In this document: in pieces, positions 7,070 through 16,621 of the stretch | How the letters are laid out: every line of letters starts with the position of its first letter | How positions within the stretch are numbered: position 1 is the first letter of the stretch | Source: Rhodoblastus sp. | GTDB taxonomy: Bacteria; Pseudomonadota; Alphaproteobacteria; Rhizobiales; Beijerinckiaceae | Direction of reading: 5' to 3' | Length of the DNA stretch: 64,000 nucleotides | NCBI RefSeq assembly: GCF_019449565.1 | Contig: NZ_JAGRPM010000088.1 | Coordinates: 124,001-188,000, forward strand | Program-made: the position numbers and the translations under genes | The notes under the pieces: model-generated | What the model was told of the DNA's origin: nothing | Database searches by the model: none | The model's input: only the letters and a program-made list of their open reading frames with translations

Positions 7070-9589
7070 ATGCTGGGACCGACGCCGGGGAGCGCCTCGA
7101 ACGCCAAGGCGAGGCGCCTGGTGGAGATGACGGCGGCTTATCGGCCGCTTGACGGCGCGCCCGATGAATTCATTGGCGCGGACGGACGTCCGCGCGGTCA
7201 TTGGCTTGAATTTTTTGACAAGATGGCGGGGCTGGGCGGCGATGACATCGCTCGCCGTTTCGAGGCCATCGAGCGTAATATCCGCGAGCAGGGCGTGTCC
7301 TATCGCGCCTATGGCGAGACGGTGGACCGCACCTGGCCGCTCAGCCACATGCCGCTGCTGATCTCGGAACAGGACTGGGCCGTGATCGAAGCGGGCGTCA
7401 CCCAGCGCGCCGAGGCCTTCGAGGGACTGCTCGCCGATCTCTATGGCAAGGGCGAACTGGTTTCCGAAGGCTTTCTGCCCGCCGCGGCGGTGACCGGCAG
7501 CGCGGATTTCCTGCATCCGATGGTCGGGGTCAAGCCGCGCGGCGGCCGCTATCTCAGCCTTTACGCCGCGGATCTCGGTCGCGGGCCGGACGGCCAGTGG
7601 TGGGTGCTCAACGACCGCACGCAGGCGCCCTCCGGCCTCGGCTATGCGCTGGAAAATCGCCTCAACCTGTCGCGCGCCTTCCAGACGATCTACCGCGACA
7701 TGAACGTGCCTCGGCTGGCCCCGTTTTTCCAGGCCTTCCGCGCCGGGCTGGCGGGGCTCGCCAGCCGTTCGGAGCCGCGCATCTGCCTGCATACGCCGGG
7801 TCCTTTCAGCGAAACCTATTATGAGCAGGCCTATCTCGCGCGCTATCTCGGCTTCGTTCTGGTCGAGGGCGCGGATCTCGTCGCGCGCGACGGCCTCGCC
7901 CATGTCCGCACCATCGCGGGCATGAAGCGCGCGGACGTGATCTGGCGCCGCATCGACGCCGATTTCGCCGATCCGCTGGAGCTGAAGGGCGGCTCTCAGC
8001 TCGGCGTGCCGGGCCTCGTCGAGACGATCCGCCAGGGCAATGTCGCGGTCGCCAACGCACTCGGCGCCGGCGTCGCGGAAACCCCGGCTCTGCTGGGCTT
8101 CATGACCTCCATCGCCGGCCATCTGCTCGGCGAAAAGCTGATCCTGCCGACCATCGCGACCTGGTGGTGCGGGCAGGAGGCCGAGCGCGAATATGTGCTC
8201 GACCGTCTGGAGGACATGGCCATCGCCCCGGCTTTCGGCGCCTCGACCTCCCGCACCCTGCTCGGCCGCTCGGTCGTGGCGGGCGAGTTGACGAAAGTAC
8301 AGCGCGACAAGCTCGCCAACGCGATCCGCGAACGCGGGGCGGATTTCGTGGGCCAGGAGGTCGTGCGCCTCTCGACCACGCCGGTCTGGGTCGAGAACAG
8401 GCTGGAGCCGCGTCCCTTCGTGCTGCGCGTCTATGCGGCCGTGGGTCCGGACGGCAAGTTTCAGGTCATGCCCGGAGGCTTCTGCCGCATTTCCGACCGG
8501 GTGGATTCGCGCGCCCTCGCCATGGGGCAGGGGGTGCAGACCTCCGACGTCTGGATCGCGGGCAGCCGCCCGGTCGAGCCGACCACGCTGCTGCCGCGCG
8601 GCGACACGGTTTCGATCCGGCGCATCATGGGCAATCTGCCGAGCCGCGCCGCCGACAACCTGTTCTGGCTTGGCCGCTATATCGAGCGCGCCGAGGCGAC
8701 CTTGCGCCTGATCCGCTGCCTGACGCGGCGGGCGATCGAAAACGAGGACATGTTCCAGGAAGGCGCCGCCACCACGCAGCGCCTGCGCAAGCTGCTCGCC
8801 GACTGGGGCGCCGTGCCGGCCAAGCTCAAGGTCCCCCTTACGCCGCAGGGCTTCCTCAACGCGGCCATGTTCAACGTCGACGAATATGGCTCGGCGGTGT
8901 CGCTGGCCCGCGCCTCCCAGCGCACGGCCTCGGTGATCCGCGAACGCCTGTCGAGCGACACGTGGCGCATCGTCGTCGATCTGGGCCAGAAGCTGGAAGA
9001 CGGCCGGGTTCCGCTCGACGAGCCGGAAATCCTAGAGCTGACAGACGGCGCGCTCCAGGCATTGGCCAGCATTTCCGGGCTGGCGCAGGAAAACATGAAC
9101 CGGGTCGCCGGCTGGCGTTTTCTCGAAATCGGCCGCCGCCTCGAGCGCGGCGTCAACACCTGCCGCTTCATTCGCGCCTTCGGCATGGAGCAGGCCCGCG
9201 CCGCCGATTTCGATGTTCTGCTCGACCTGGTCGATTCGCAGATCACCTATCGCTCGCGCTATATCGCCGGCGTCGCGCCTTATCCGGTGCGCGACATGGC
9301 GCTGCTCGATCCCTATAATCCGCGTTCGGTCGCTTTCCAGACGGAAAAACTCGCCGAGCATATCGGGACGCTGCCGGTGCTGAAGCTCGACGGCATGCTG
9401 GAGGCGCCCAACCGCATCGCGATCGAGGTCAACGCCGATCTCGCCACCAAGGTCGCCGCGTGCATCACGGCGGAATTTGTCATATCGGTCGAGCGTCGAC
9501 TCATGGGTCTCGCCGACGCCGTCGCCGCGCGCTATTTCTTGCAGGGCGCCCATGCGGCGCAGGCGGAAAAACAGGTGGGACTCGCATGA
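7070..9589 (+). CDS. Fused circularly permuted ATP-grasp / alpha-E protein
   Basis: 839 residues joining two families usually called COG2308 (circularly permuted ATP-grasp, about 1-500) and COG2307 (alpha-E, from about 515, beginning LPSRAADNLFWLGRYIERAE). The start ATG 7070 has a strong GGGGGAG site. The ATP-grasp half aligns well with the split homologue at 19603-21066: NDRTQAPSG with EDNCRTPSG, and RPFVLRVYA with RPFVLSGSD. However, residues 386-395, where the homologue has a Lys and NGSGGYG, read APAFGASTSR, so the usual nucleotide loop appears lost. The gene overlaps the next by ATGA and heads the first of two paralogous clusters. Such ligases were predicted from comparative genomics to form amide bonds; the substrate here is unknown. 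Confidence 0.9.
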   Translation: MLGPTPGSASNAKARRLVEMTAAYRPLDGAPDEFIGADGRPRGHWLEFFDKMAGLGGDDIARRFEAIERNIREQGVSYRAYGETVDRTWPLSHMPLLISEQDWAVIEAGVTQRAEAFEGLLADLYGKGELVSEGFLPAAAVTGSADFLHPMVGVKPRGGRYLSLYAADLGRGPDGQWWVLNDRTQAPSGLGYALENRLNLSRAFQTIYRDMNVPRLAPFFQAFRAGLAGLASRSEPRICLHTPGPFSETYYEQAYLARYLGFVLVEGADLVARDGLAHVRTIAGMKRADVIWRRIDADFADPLELKGGSQLGVPGLVETIRQGNVAVANALGAGVAETPALLGFMTSIAGHLLGEKLILPTIATWWCGQEAEREYVLDRLEDMAIAPAFGASTSRTLLGRSVVAGELTKVQRDKLANAIRERGADFVGQEVVRLSTTPVWVENRLEPRPFVLRVYAAVGPDGKFQVMPGGFCRISDRVDSRALAMGQGVQTSDVWIAGSRPVEPTTLLPRGDTVSIRRIMGNLPSRAADNLFWLGRYIERAEATLRLIRCLTRRAIENEDMFQEGAATTQRLRKLLADWGAVPAKLKVPLTPQGFLNAAMFNVDEYGSAVSLARASQRTASVIRERLSSDTWRIVVDLGQKLEDGRVPLDEPEILELTDGALQALASISGLAQENMNRVAGWRFLEIGRRLERGVNTCRFIRAFGMEQARAADFDVLLDLVDSQITYRSRYIAGVAPYPVRDMALLDPYNPRSVAFQTEKLAEHIGTLPVLKLDGMLEAPNRIAIEVNADLATKVAACITAEFVISVERRLMGLADAVAARYFLQGAHAAQAEKQVGLA

Positions 9590-10485
9590 TTTACGACATC
9601 CGCCACGTCACCACCTATAGCTATGAAAGGCCGGTGGCGTTTTCGCTCTGCGCCTTGCGGCTGCGGCCGACCAGCCGCGCGGGCCAGCGCGTGATCGACG
9701 TCAAGATCGACATCGATCCGCCGGCCGCCAGGCGCATCCAGCGCGAATGTTTTTTTGGCAATAGTTTCGAGATCGTCCGCATCGAGTCCGAGCATCGTGA
9801 GCTTTCGGTCACGGCGCGGGCGCGGATCGCAGTGTCGCGGCCCGTCGCGCCGGCGACCACGTCGAGCTGGGAGGAGGTGCGCCAGCTCGCCTTCAGCGTC
9901 GAGGATCTTGGGCCGCAATCGCCAGCCCATTTCATTTACGCCAGCCGCGCCATCACGCTCGATGAGCCGGTCGTGGCCTATGCCCGCGAGAGTTTCCCGC
10001 CCGGACGCGAGATTCTGGACGGCGCCGTGAATCTGATGGAGCGGATCTGGGACGATTTCGATTACGATCCCAAGGCGACCCTGGTCTCGACCCCGCTCGG
10101 CGAGGCGTTCGAGAAGAAGCGCGGCGTCTGCCAGGACTTCGCCCATATCATGATCGCGGGCCTGCGCGGCATCGGACTGCCGGCGCGCTATGTCAGCGGC
10201 TACCTGCGCACGGTGCCGCCCGCGGGCCAGGAGCGGCTCGAGGGCGCCGACGCCACTCACGCCTGGGTCGCGGTCTGGTGCGGGCCGTTTGACGGCTGGG
10301 TCGGTCTCGATCCCACCAACAAGATTCTGGTCGGCGACGACCACATCATTCTGGCCGAAGGTCGCGACTATTCGGACATCTCGCCAATCGACGGCGTCAT
10401 TCTCTCCTCTGGGGGGCAGGACATCGATGTCGGCGTCGACGTCATCCCGGTCGCGTCGGAAAGCGTCCCCCAGACCTTCGGCTAA
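9586..10485 (+). CDS. Transglutaminase-like cysteine protease/peptidase, intact triad
   Basis: 299 residues with the N-terminal beta domain (MIYDIRHVTTYSYERPV, typical of COG1305) and a C-terminal transglutaminase core. The triad is visible: Cys182 in GVCQD, His225 in ATHAW and Asp242 in GLDPT. The start ATG 9586 overlaps the stop of the fused ATP-grasp/alpha-E gene (ATGA), showing translational coupling. There is no signal peptide, so action in the cytoplasm is likely. Members of this family accompany alpha-E and ATP-grasp proteins in many genomes and are thought to hydrolyse or exchange amide bonds; the target is not known. Confidence 0.92.
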   Translation: MIYDIRHVTTYSYERPVAFSLCALRLRPTSRAGQRVIDVKIDIDPPAARRIQRECFFGNSFEIVRIESEHRELSVTARARIAVSRPVAPATTSSWEEVRQLAFSVEDLGPQSPAHFIYASRAITLDEPVVAYARESFPPGREILDGAVNLMERIWDDFDYDPKATLVSTPLGEAFEKKRGVCQDFAHIMIAGLRGIGLPARYVSGYLRTVPPAGQERLEGADATHAWVAVWCGPFDGWVGLDPTNKILVGDDHIILAEGRDYSDISPIDGVILSSGGQDIDVGVDVIPVASESVPQTFG

Positions 10486-10627
10486 ACCCGCCGGAAAGAC
10501 TATGGCGCCTCTTTTTTAAGCTGGTCGCCCGCTGCGCCGACGAAAAGCCTGCAATTCGGACGTGACAGGCCCGCGCTTCAATCAGCATAAATGGAACAGC
10601 TCGCCGCCAAGAAAGGCACTCGCCGCA

Positions 10628-13600
10628 ATGGCCATCCTCGCGAAACTCCACCACGCTACCCGCTATTCCTATGACCGTCCGGTCACTCTCGGCCCGCAGA
10701 TCGTCCGGCTGCGTCCGGCGCCGCATTGCCGCACCCCGGTACTGGCCTATTCGCTGAAGATCCAGCCGGAAAACCACTTCATCAACTGGCAGCAGGACCC
10801 GCACGGCAATTATCTGGCGCGGCTGGTCTTCCCCGAACCGACCGACGAATTCTCGATCACGGTCGACGTGCTCGCCGAAATGGCGGTCTATAACCCGTTC
10901 GACTTTTTCATCGAGGAATATGCGCAGACGGTTCCGTTCAAATATGCCGAATCGCTGACGAAGGACATTTCCGCCTATATCGGCGCCGATCCGGCCGGAC
11001 CGCTGCTCCAGGCCTATCTCGACACGATTCCGCGCAAGGAAACGCCCACGGTCGATTTCCTCGTCGCGCTGAACACGGCGCTGCAACAGAAGATCAAATA
11101 TCTTGTTCGCATGGAGCCCGGCGTCCAGACTCCGGAGGAGACGCTGCAGCTGGCCTCCGGCTCCTGCCGCGACACCGGCTGGCTGCTGGTCCAGATCCTG
11201 CGCCATCTGGGCTTCGCCGCGCGTTTCGTCTCCGGCTATCTCATCCAGCTCAAGCCGGATGTGAAATCGCTCGATGGTCCGTCGGGCACGGATCACGACT
11301 TCACCGATCTGCACGCCTGGGCCGAGGTCTATATTCCCGGCGCGGGCTGGGTCGGCCTCGATCCCACCTCCGGCCTGTTCGCGGGCGAGGGCCATCTGCC
11401 GCTTGCCGCCACACCGCATTATTCCTCCGCCGCGCCGATTGAGGGCTATATCACCGGCGACGCCCACGCCGATTTCGGCTTCGAGATGACGGTGGAGCGG
11501 ATCGACGAGAAGCCGCGCGTGACCGCGCCCTTCTCGGATGAGGCCTGGGAGGCGCTGGACGCGCTCGGCAAGAAGGTCGACGTCGATCTCAACGCCCAGG
11601 ACGTGCGCCTGACCATGGGCGGCGAGCCGACCTTCGTCTCGATCGACCATTATCAGGCGCCGGAATGGAACACCGAGGCCGTCGGCCCGACCAAGCGCAA
11701 TATCGCCGACGATCTGACCCGCCGCCTGCGCGAGGCCTTTGCGCCCAATGGTTTCCTGCATTACGGCCAGGGCAAGTGGTATCCGGGCGAAAGCCTGCCA
11801 CGCTGGACCTTCTCGATCTACTGGCGCAAGGACGGCCAGCCGATCTGGCGCAACCTCGATCTGATCGCGCGCGAAAAGCCCGCCGTCTGGGCGACGCCCG
11901 ATCAGGCGCGGCAGATGTGCGAGACCATCGCCGCCAAGCTGGAGATCACCGAGGATTACATCATCCCGGCCTATGAGGATCCGGCGGAATGGGTGCTCAA
12001 GGAGGCGGAGCTTCCGGTCAATGTGACGCCGGGCGATTCCAAGCTCGCCGAGGCGGAAGAGCGTGCCCGCTACGCCCGCGTGTTCGATCAGGGTCTCAAT
12101 GTTCCGACCGGCTTCGTCCTGCCGGTGCAGCGCTGGAACGCCCAGACGCGCCAACGCTCGTGGATCAGCCAGAAATGGCCGCTGCGCCGCGGCGCCCTGT
12201 TCCTCAAGCCCGGCGATTCCCCGGTCGGCTTCCGCCTGCCGCTGGCCTCGCTGCCCTATATTCCGCAGAGCGCCTATCCCTTCGTCGTCGAACAGGACCC
12301 GACGGAATGGCGCCGCGCGCTGCCTTCGGCGGACGATATCGCGCAGAAATACCGGCGCGGCAATTACGAGACCGACCGGCAGGTCCTCAACCAGCAGCTG
12401 CTGGGCTTTTCAGCTGATGTCCGCACCGCCGTCGCGGTCGAGCCGCGTGACGGACGCCTGCATATTTTCATGCCGCCGGTCAGCTATCTCGAAGATTACC
12501 TCGAACTGCTCGCGGCGGTCGAAGCCAGCGCCGCCGATCTCGGCATGCCGGTCCATATCGAAGGCTATCCGCCCCCTCTCGACTGGCGCTTGCAAGTCAT
12601 CCGCGTCGCGCCGGACCCGGGCGTGATCGAGGTCAACGTCCATCCGTCCGACAATTGGGACGAACTCGCCGCGATCAGCCGCCAGCTATACGACATGGCC
12701 CGCGAATGCCGGCTGGGGACGGAAAAATTCATGGTCGACGGGCGCCATGTCGGAACCGGCGGCGGCAATCATGTCGTCATCGGCGGCGCCACGCCCAATG
12801 ATTCGCCCTTCCTGCGCCGTCCCGACCTGCTCAAGAGCCTCGTGGTCTATTGGCAGCGCCATCCGGCCCTGTCCTATCTGTTCTCCGGCCTGTTCATCGG
12901 CCCGACCTCGCAATCGCCGCGCGTGGACGAAGCGCGGCACGACTCGCTCTATGAGCTGGAGATTGCGCTGGCCAATACGCCGCGCCCCGGCGAGGGCCAA
13001 TGCCCCGCCTGGCTGGTGGACCGCCTCTATCGCAACCTGCTCACGGACGTCACCGGCAACACCCATCGCGCCGAAATCTGCATCGACAAGCTCTATTCCC
13101 CGTCGGGTCCGACGGGGCGTCTGGGACTGGTCGAGTTCCGCTCGTTCGAAATGCCGCCGGACGCGCGCATGTCGCTGGCGCAGCAGTTGCTGCTGCGCGC
13201 CCTGGTTGCCTGGTTCTGGCGCGAGCCGCAGGAGGGCGAACTGGTCCGCTGGGGCACCAGCCTGCACGATCGTTTCATGCTGCCGCATTATGTCTGGCAG
13301 GATTTCCTCGACGTGCTCGACGACCTCAAGCGCGCGGGCTATGACTTCGACCGCGAATGGTACCGCGCGCAATTTGAATTCCGCTTCCCCTTCTATGGCC
13401 AGGTCGAGCATTCCGGCGTGAAGCTCGAAATCCGGCAGGCTCTGGAGCCCTGGCATGTCATGGGCGAAGAGGGCGCCGTCGGCGGCACGGTGCGTTTCGT
13501 CGATTCCTCGGTCGAGCGCCTGCAGGTGCGCGTCGAGGGCTTCAATGAGGAGCGCCATATCGTCACCTGCAACGGCCGTCGCCTGCCGCTCGGCTCGACG

Positions 13601-13933
13601 GGCCGTCGCGGCGAGGCGGTCGCGGGCGTGCGCTTCAAGGCCTGGCAACCTTATTCCGGCTATCACCCGACCATCTGGCCGCATACGCCCCTGACCTTCG
13701 ACATCATCGACAAATGGAGCAAGAGGTCGCTGGGCGGCTGCGTCTATTACACGGCCCATCCCGGCGGCCGCAATTACGAAACCTTCCCGGTCAATTCCTA
13801 TGAAGCCGAGGCGCGACGCCTCGCGCGCTTCCAGGATCATGGCCATACGCCGGGCAGGGTCTGGCTGCCGTCGGCGGAAGTCACCGGCGACTTCCCGACC
13901 ACGCTCGACCTTCGCCGTCCGACCGGGGTGTGA
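10628..13933 (+). CDS. Large transglutaminase / DUF2126 fusion protein
   Basis: About 1101 residues. The N-terminal part (to about 290) is a second transglutaminase domain with Cys180 in GSCRD, His229 in DLHAW and Asp245 in GLDPT. The long C-terminal part is DUF2126 (COG4196), beginning about KVDVDLNAQDVRLTMGGEP, with conserved stretches such as VDGRHVGTGGGNH and VEFRSFEMPPD that recall amidoligase-type folds. ATG 10628 gives MAILAKLHHATRYSYDRP, matching the family N-terminus; an upstream GTG 10562 would add 22 unrelated residues. It follows the previous gene by 142 bp in the same direction, so the three probably form one functional set. Confidence 0.92.
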   Translation: MAILAKLHHATRYSYDRPVTLGPQIVRLRPAPHCRTPVLAYSLKIQPENHFINWQQDPHGNYLARLVFPEPTDEFSITVDVLAEMAVYNPFDFFIEEYAQTVPFKYAESLTKDISAYIGADPAGPLLQAYLDTIPRKETPTVDFLVALNTALQQKIKYLVRMEPGVQTPEETLQLASGSCRDTGWLLVQILRHLGFAARFVSGYLIQLKPDVKSLDGPSGTDHDFTDLHAWAEVYIPGAGWVGLDPTSGLFAGEGHLPLAATPHYSSAAPIEGYITGDAHADFGFEMTVERIDEKPRVTAPFSDEAWEALDALGKKVDVDLNAQDVRLTMGGEPTFVSIDHYQAPEWNTEAVGPTKRNIADDLTRRLREAFAPNGFLHYGQGKWYPGESLPRWTFSIYWRKDGQPIWRNLDLIAREKPAVWATPDQARQMCETIAAKLEITEDYIIPAYEDPAEWVLKEAELPVNVTPGDSKLAEAEERARYARVFDQGLNVPTGFVLPVQRWNAQTRQRSWISQKWPLRRGALFLKPGDSPVGFRLPLASLPYIPQSAYPFVVEQDPTEWRRALPSADDIAQKYRRGNYETDRQVLNQQLLGFSADVRTAVAVEPRDGRLHIFMPPVSYLEDYLELLAAVEASAADLGMPVHIEGYPPPLDWRLQVIRVAPDPGVIEVNVHPSDNWDELAAISRQLYDMARECRLGTEKFMVDGRHVGTGGGNHVVIGGATPNDSPFLRRPDLLKSLVVYWQRHPALSYLFSGLFIGPTSQSPRVDEARHDSLYELEIALANTPRPGEGQCPAWLVDRLYRNLLTDVTGNTHRAEICIDKLYSPSGPTGRLGLVEFRSFEMPPDARMSLAQQLLLRALVAWFWREPQEGELVRWGTSLHDRFMLPHYVWQDFLDVLDDLKRAGYDFDREWYRAQFEFRFPFYGQVEHSGVKLEIRQALEPWHVMGEEGAVGGTVRFVDSSVERLQVRVEGFNEERHIVTCNGRRLPLGSTGRRGEAVAGVRFKAWQPYSGYHPTIWPHTPLTFDIIDKWSKRSLGGCVYYTAHPGGRNYETFPVNSYEAEARRLARFQDHGHTPGRVWLPSAEVTGDFPTTLDLRRPTGV

Positions 13934-13940
13934 GGCGACC

Positions 13941-14110
13941 TCCCTTCTCCCCTCGCGGGAGAAGGTGGTCCGAAGGACCGGATGAGGGGGCCGGGGGCCC
14001 ACGATTTTCTCCCTCATCCGTCTTGCCACTTCCAGCGGCGATCCACCTTCTCCCGCCATAGCCCGTCGAAAGACCGGCGTTCCTTCGAACGCCCTACGGG
14101 AGAAGGGCCG
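13941..14110. repeat. Intergenic palindromic repeat element (CCTTCTCCC / CTCATCCG type)
   Basis: Dense set of inverted repeats directly after the DUF2126 stop: CTTCTCCCCTCGCGGGAGAAG at 13944-13964, GGTCCGAAGGACC at 13967-13979, and CGGATGAGGG (13979-13988) pairing with CCCTCATCCG (14011-14020). CCACCTTCTCCCG at 14043-14055 mirrors 13955-13967, and a further CGGGAGAAGGG lies at 14098-14108. These words are common in dispersed intergenic repeats of Hyphomicrobiales. The RNA could fold into a large structure that ends or protects the upstream transcript. Confidence 0.75.
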
Positions 14111-14187
14111 TTCAAATCGGGGCGTCGGGCTTAACTTGAAGGAAAGACGCGCGCGTTACGCTGCCGCGTCGCCTTCAGGAATGCCCG

Positions 14188-14958
14188 ATGACCGAAAACG
14201 TCTCTGCGCCCGCCGCCTTGCGCCTGCGCGATCTGCGCAAATCTTTCGGCAAGCCCGCTGTGGACGGGCTCGACCTGACAATCCAACCCGGCGAATTCTA
14301 CGCCTTGCTCGGGGCCAATGGCGCCGGCAAGACCACGACCCTGCGCATGGTCGCAGGCCTGTTGCAGCCCGACAGCGGCGAAGTCTCGATTTGCGGGATC
14401 GACGCGCGGCGCAACCCGCTGGAGGCCAAGGCGCTTACCGCCTGGCTGCCCGACGAGCCTCTGCTCTATGACAAGTTGGCCCCGCTCGAATATCTGGAAT
14501 TCGTCGCCGGGCTCTGGGGCATGGATTCGGGCGAAGCCGGCGCCCGCGCCGAAGACCTGCTGCGCCGCCTCGGCCTGTGGGAGCAGCGCAATCAGCGTTG
14601 CGAAGGTTTTTCACGAGGCATGCGGCAGAAGGTGGCGCTGGCGGGCGCGCTGATCCACGCGCCGCGCCTGCTGATGCTGGACGAGCCCTTGACCGGGTTA
14701 GACGCTGGCGCCTCGCGTCTGGTCAAGGACATGCTCGCCGAACAGACGCGGCAGGGCGTGGCCGTGGTGCTGACGACGCATATTCTGGAAGTCGCCGAAA
14801 AGCTCGCCGACCGCATCGGGATCATCGCCGATGGCAAATTGATCGCCGAGGGCGATCTCGGGCAATTGCGCCGCCTGAGCGCTCAAAACAGTGCTGAACG
14901 CAGCGCGAGCCTTGAAGACGTGTTCCTCGACCTCACCGCGCGCGGAGTCGCCGCGTGA
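14188..14958 (+). CDS. ABC transporter ATP-binding protein
   Basis: 256-residue ATPase with Walker A GANGAGKTT (about 43-51), signature FSRGMRQKV, Walker B LLMLDEPLTGLD and the H-loop TTHILE. It is of the ABC-2 exporter type (CcmA/NatA-like), powering an export permease. The start ATG 14188 follows the palindromic repeat element. The permease starts inside its stop codon. No substrate can be read from the sequence, but its position between two ATP-grasp/transglutaminase clusters makes it a candidate exporter for their product. Confidence 0.93.
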   Translation: MTENVSAPAALRLRDLRKSFGKPAVDGLDLTIQPGEFYALLGANGAGKTTTLRMVAGLLQPDSGEVSICGIDARRNPLEAKALTAWLPDEPLLYDKLAPLEYLEFVAGLWGMDSGEAGARAEDLLRRLGLWEQRNQRCEGFSRGMRQKVALAGALIHAPRLLMLDEPLTGLDAGASRLVKDMLAEQTRQGVAVVLTTHILEVAEKLADRIGIIADGKLIAEGDLGQLRRLSAQNSAERSASLEDVFLDLTARGVAA

Positions 14959-16478
14959 TCCCGCGCTCCCTATCGCTTGCTCGCCTCGTCCGCCATGATC
15001 TCGCCATTTCCTGGCGGCGCCTGTGCGGTTTCCTGCGCGCGAAAACGACGACCCGGGCCTTGATCGTTCTGGGGCTGGCTTCGGCGCTGCTGCATCTCGT
15101 CGCCTGGCCCTTGGCCTTGGGGTTGCTGGCGCTGGAGGCGCGCGACGGCGCCGTCGCGCTCGACGGGCTGGGCTTCGTCATCGTGCTGCCCTGGCTGATG
15201 TCGCAGGGCCTCACGGGGGCGACGCGGGCGCTCTATTCGCGCGGCGATCTTGATCTGCTGCTGTCCGCGCCTCTGCCGCCGCAAAAAATCCTGGCCTCGC
15301 GCGCGCTTTCGGTGGCCATCGAGAGTTTTGGCGCAGTCGGCATGTTCCTGTTGCCGGTGGCCAATATGGCCGCGATTCTGGGCGGCCCGCGCTGGCTCGC
15401 CGTCTATCCCGCGCTTGCGAGCGCGGTCCTGATGGCGACGGGCGCGAGCTTCGCCGCGACGCTCGGCCTGTTCCGGCTGCTCGGACCGAAGCGTACGCGC
15501 GCGGCCACGCAGGTGATCGCGACGCTGGTCGGCGCCTGGTTCGTGATCTGCGCGCAGATCTTCAATTTCATTCCGGAGGATAGCCAGAAGGCGTTGCGGC
15601 AGGCGCTCGCCCATCCCGCGCCGGGAAGCTGGCTCGATCCGCAGGGCGCGTTGTGGCTGCCGGCCCGCGCGGCGGCGGCTGAAGGACGCGCGCTGGCGCT
15701 CTGGGTCCTGCTGGGCTGCGGCGCCTTCATGCTGGCGGTTCGCGCGCTCGGTCCCGCCTTCGCGCGCGGCGCGCTGATCGCGGCGGGCGAGGGGAGGGCG
15801 CGGGCGGCGAGCCGCGACGGCAGCTTCCGCTGCGAGCGCGCTGGCGCCCTGCGGCGCAAGGAATGGCGGCTGCTCGCGCGCGATCCCTATTTGCTGTCGC
15901 AGATTCTGCTACAATCGCTTTACACCCTGCCGGTGGCGCTGATCATCTGGAAGAGCCTCGGTCCCAACGGCTCGGTCGCATTTTCCGTCGCGCCAGCGCT
16001 CGTCGCCATCGCCGCACAATTGAGCGCCGCGCTCGCCTTCCTGGCGGGTTCGAGCGAGGACGCCGGCGATTTCGTCGCAACGGCGCCGGTTCCGCCCGGT
16101 GAAATCCTGCGCCGCAAGATCGAAGCGATCGCGCTTCCCGTCGCGCTGCTGCTGGCCCTGCCGCTCGCCGGCGTGGCCTTCGCCGCGCCGCGCATCGGCC
16201 TCGTGACGCTCCTTTGCGCGGCGGCGGGGGCGGCGTCCACCGCCATTTTGAATTTCTGGAAGCCACTGGAAAACCGGCGCGGCGATCTCATCAAGACCCA
16301 CGCCCAGAACAAGCTGGTCGGCCTCGTCGAGCATGGGCTTTCGATCTGCTGGGCGCTGGCGGCGTTGCTGCTCTGCCTTGGCTCCTGGACGGCGTTGGCG
16401 CCGATCGCCCTCGCGCTGGCCCTGTTGTGGGCGAACAAGCCGCGCGCGCCGGGCGTCAAGGCTTTCGCGCCGGCCTGA
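14955..16478 (+). CDS. ABC transporter permease (ABC-2 type exporter)
   Basis: 507-residue hydrophobic protein with roughly a dozen membrane segments (for example ALIVLGLASALLHLVAWPLAL near 37 and SVAPALVAIAAQLSAALAFLAG near 340). The GTG start at 14955 overlaps the ATPase stop (GTGA). A soluble Arg-rich stretch (GRARAASRDGSFRCERAGALRRKEWRLLARDP, about 276-310) faces the cytoplasm and carries the ALRRKEWRLLARDP pattern seen in ABC-2 exporters of this class. It is the partner of the preceding ATPase; no separate binding protein is present, consistent with export. Confidence 0.88.
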   Translation: MIPRSLSLARLVRHDLAISWRRLCGFLRAKTTTRALIVLGLASALLHLVAWPLALGLLALEARDGAVALDGLGFVIVLPWLMSQGLTGATRALYSRGDLDLLLSAPLPPQKILASRALSVAIESFGAVGMFLLPVANMAAILGGPRWLAVYPALASAVLMATGASFAATLGLFRLLGPKRTRAATQVIATLVGAWFVICAQIFNFIPEDSQKALRQALAHPAPGSWLDPQGALWLPARAAAAEGRALALWVLLGCGAFMLAVRALGPAFARGALIAAGEGRARAASRDGSFRCERAGALRRKEWRLLARDPYLLSQILLQSLYTLPVALIIWKSLGPNGSVAFSVAPALVAIAAQLSAALAFLAGSSEDAGDFVATAPVPPGEILRRKIEAIALPVALLLALPLAGVAFAAPRIGLVTLLCAAAGAASTAILNFWKPLENRRGDLIKTHAQNKLVGLVEHGLSICWALAALLLCLGSWTALAPIALALALLWANKPRAPGVKAFAPA

Positions 16479-16494
16479 CGGCCAGGGAAGCATT

Positions 16495-16528
16495 CCGCCA
16501 GAGGCCCTTGCCGCCAGAGGCCCTTTTG
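16495..16528. repeat. Short tandem repeat after ABC permease
   Basis: CCGCCAGAGGCCCTT occurs at 16495-16509 and again at 16511-16525. A further CCGCC follows at 16529, so the unit is 16-18 bp. No function is evident. Confidence 0.6.
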
Positions 16529-16532
16529 CCGC

Positions 16533-16565
16533 CAAAAGAAAAACGCCGGCCCCTGGGGACCGGCG
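16533..16565 (-). terminator. Rho-independent terminator for the 98-residue gene
   Basis: CGCCGGTCCCCAGGGGCCGGCG (minus reading, 16565-16544) forms a stem of about nine pairs and is followed on the minus strand by TTTTTCTTTT. It lies 57 bp past the stop of the minus-strand gene at 16622-16918. Confidence 0.8.
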
Positions 16566-16621
16566 CCAAGTTGGCCGCCTTCACGCGGTTTCCCACGGAG
16601 AGCAGCCTTCGACATCGCGCT

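Noticed and set aside
10442..12154. 570-codon open frame antisense to the DUF2126 gene
   Set aside because: Arg/Gly/Asp-rich shadow of a strongly supported plus-strand gene; no ribosome site or motif.
13941..14110. Possible insertion sequence remnant
   Set aside because: No transposase fragment or flanking target duplication is visible; the palindromes fit a dispersed intergenic repeat.
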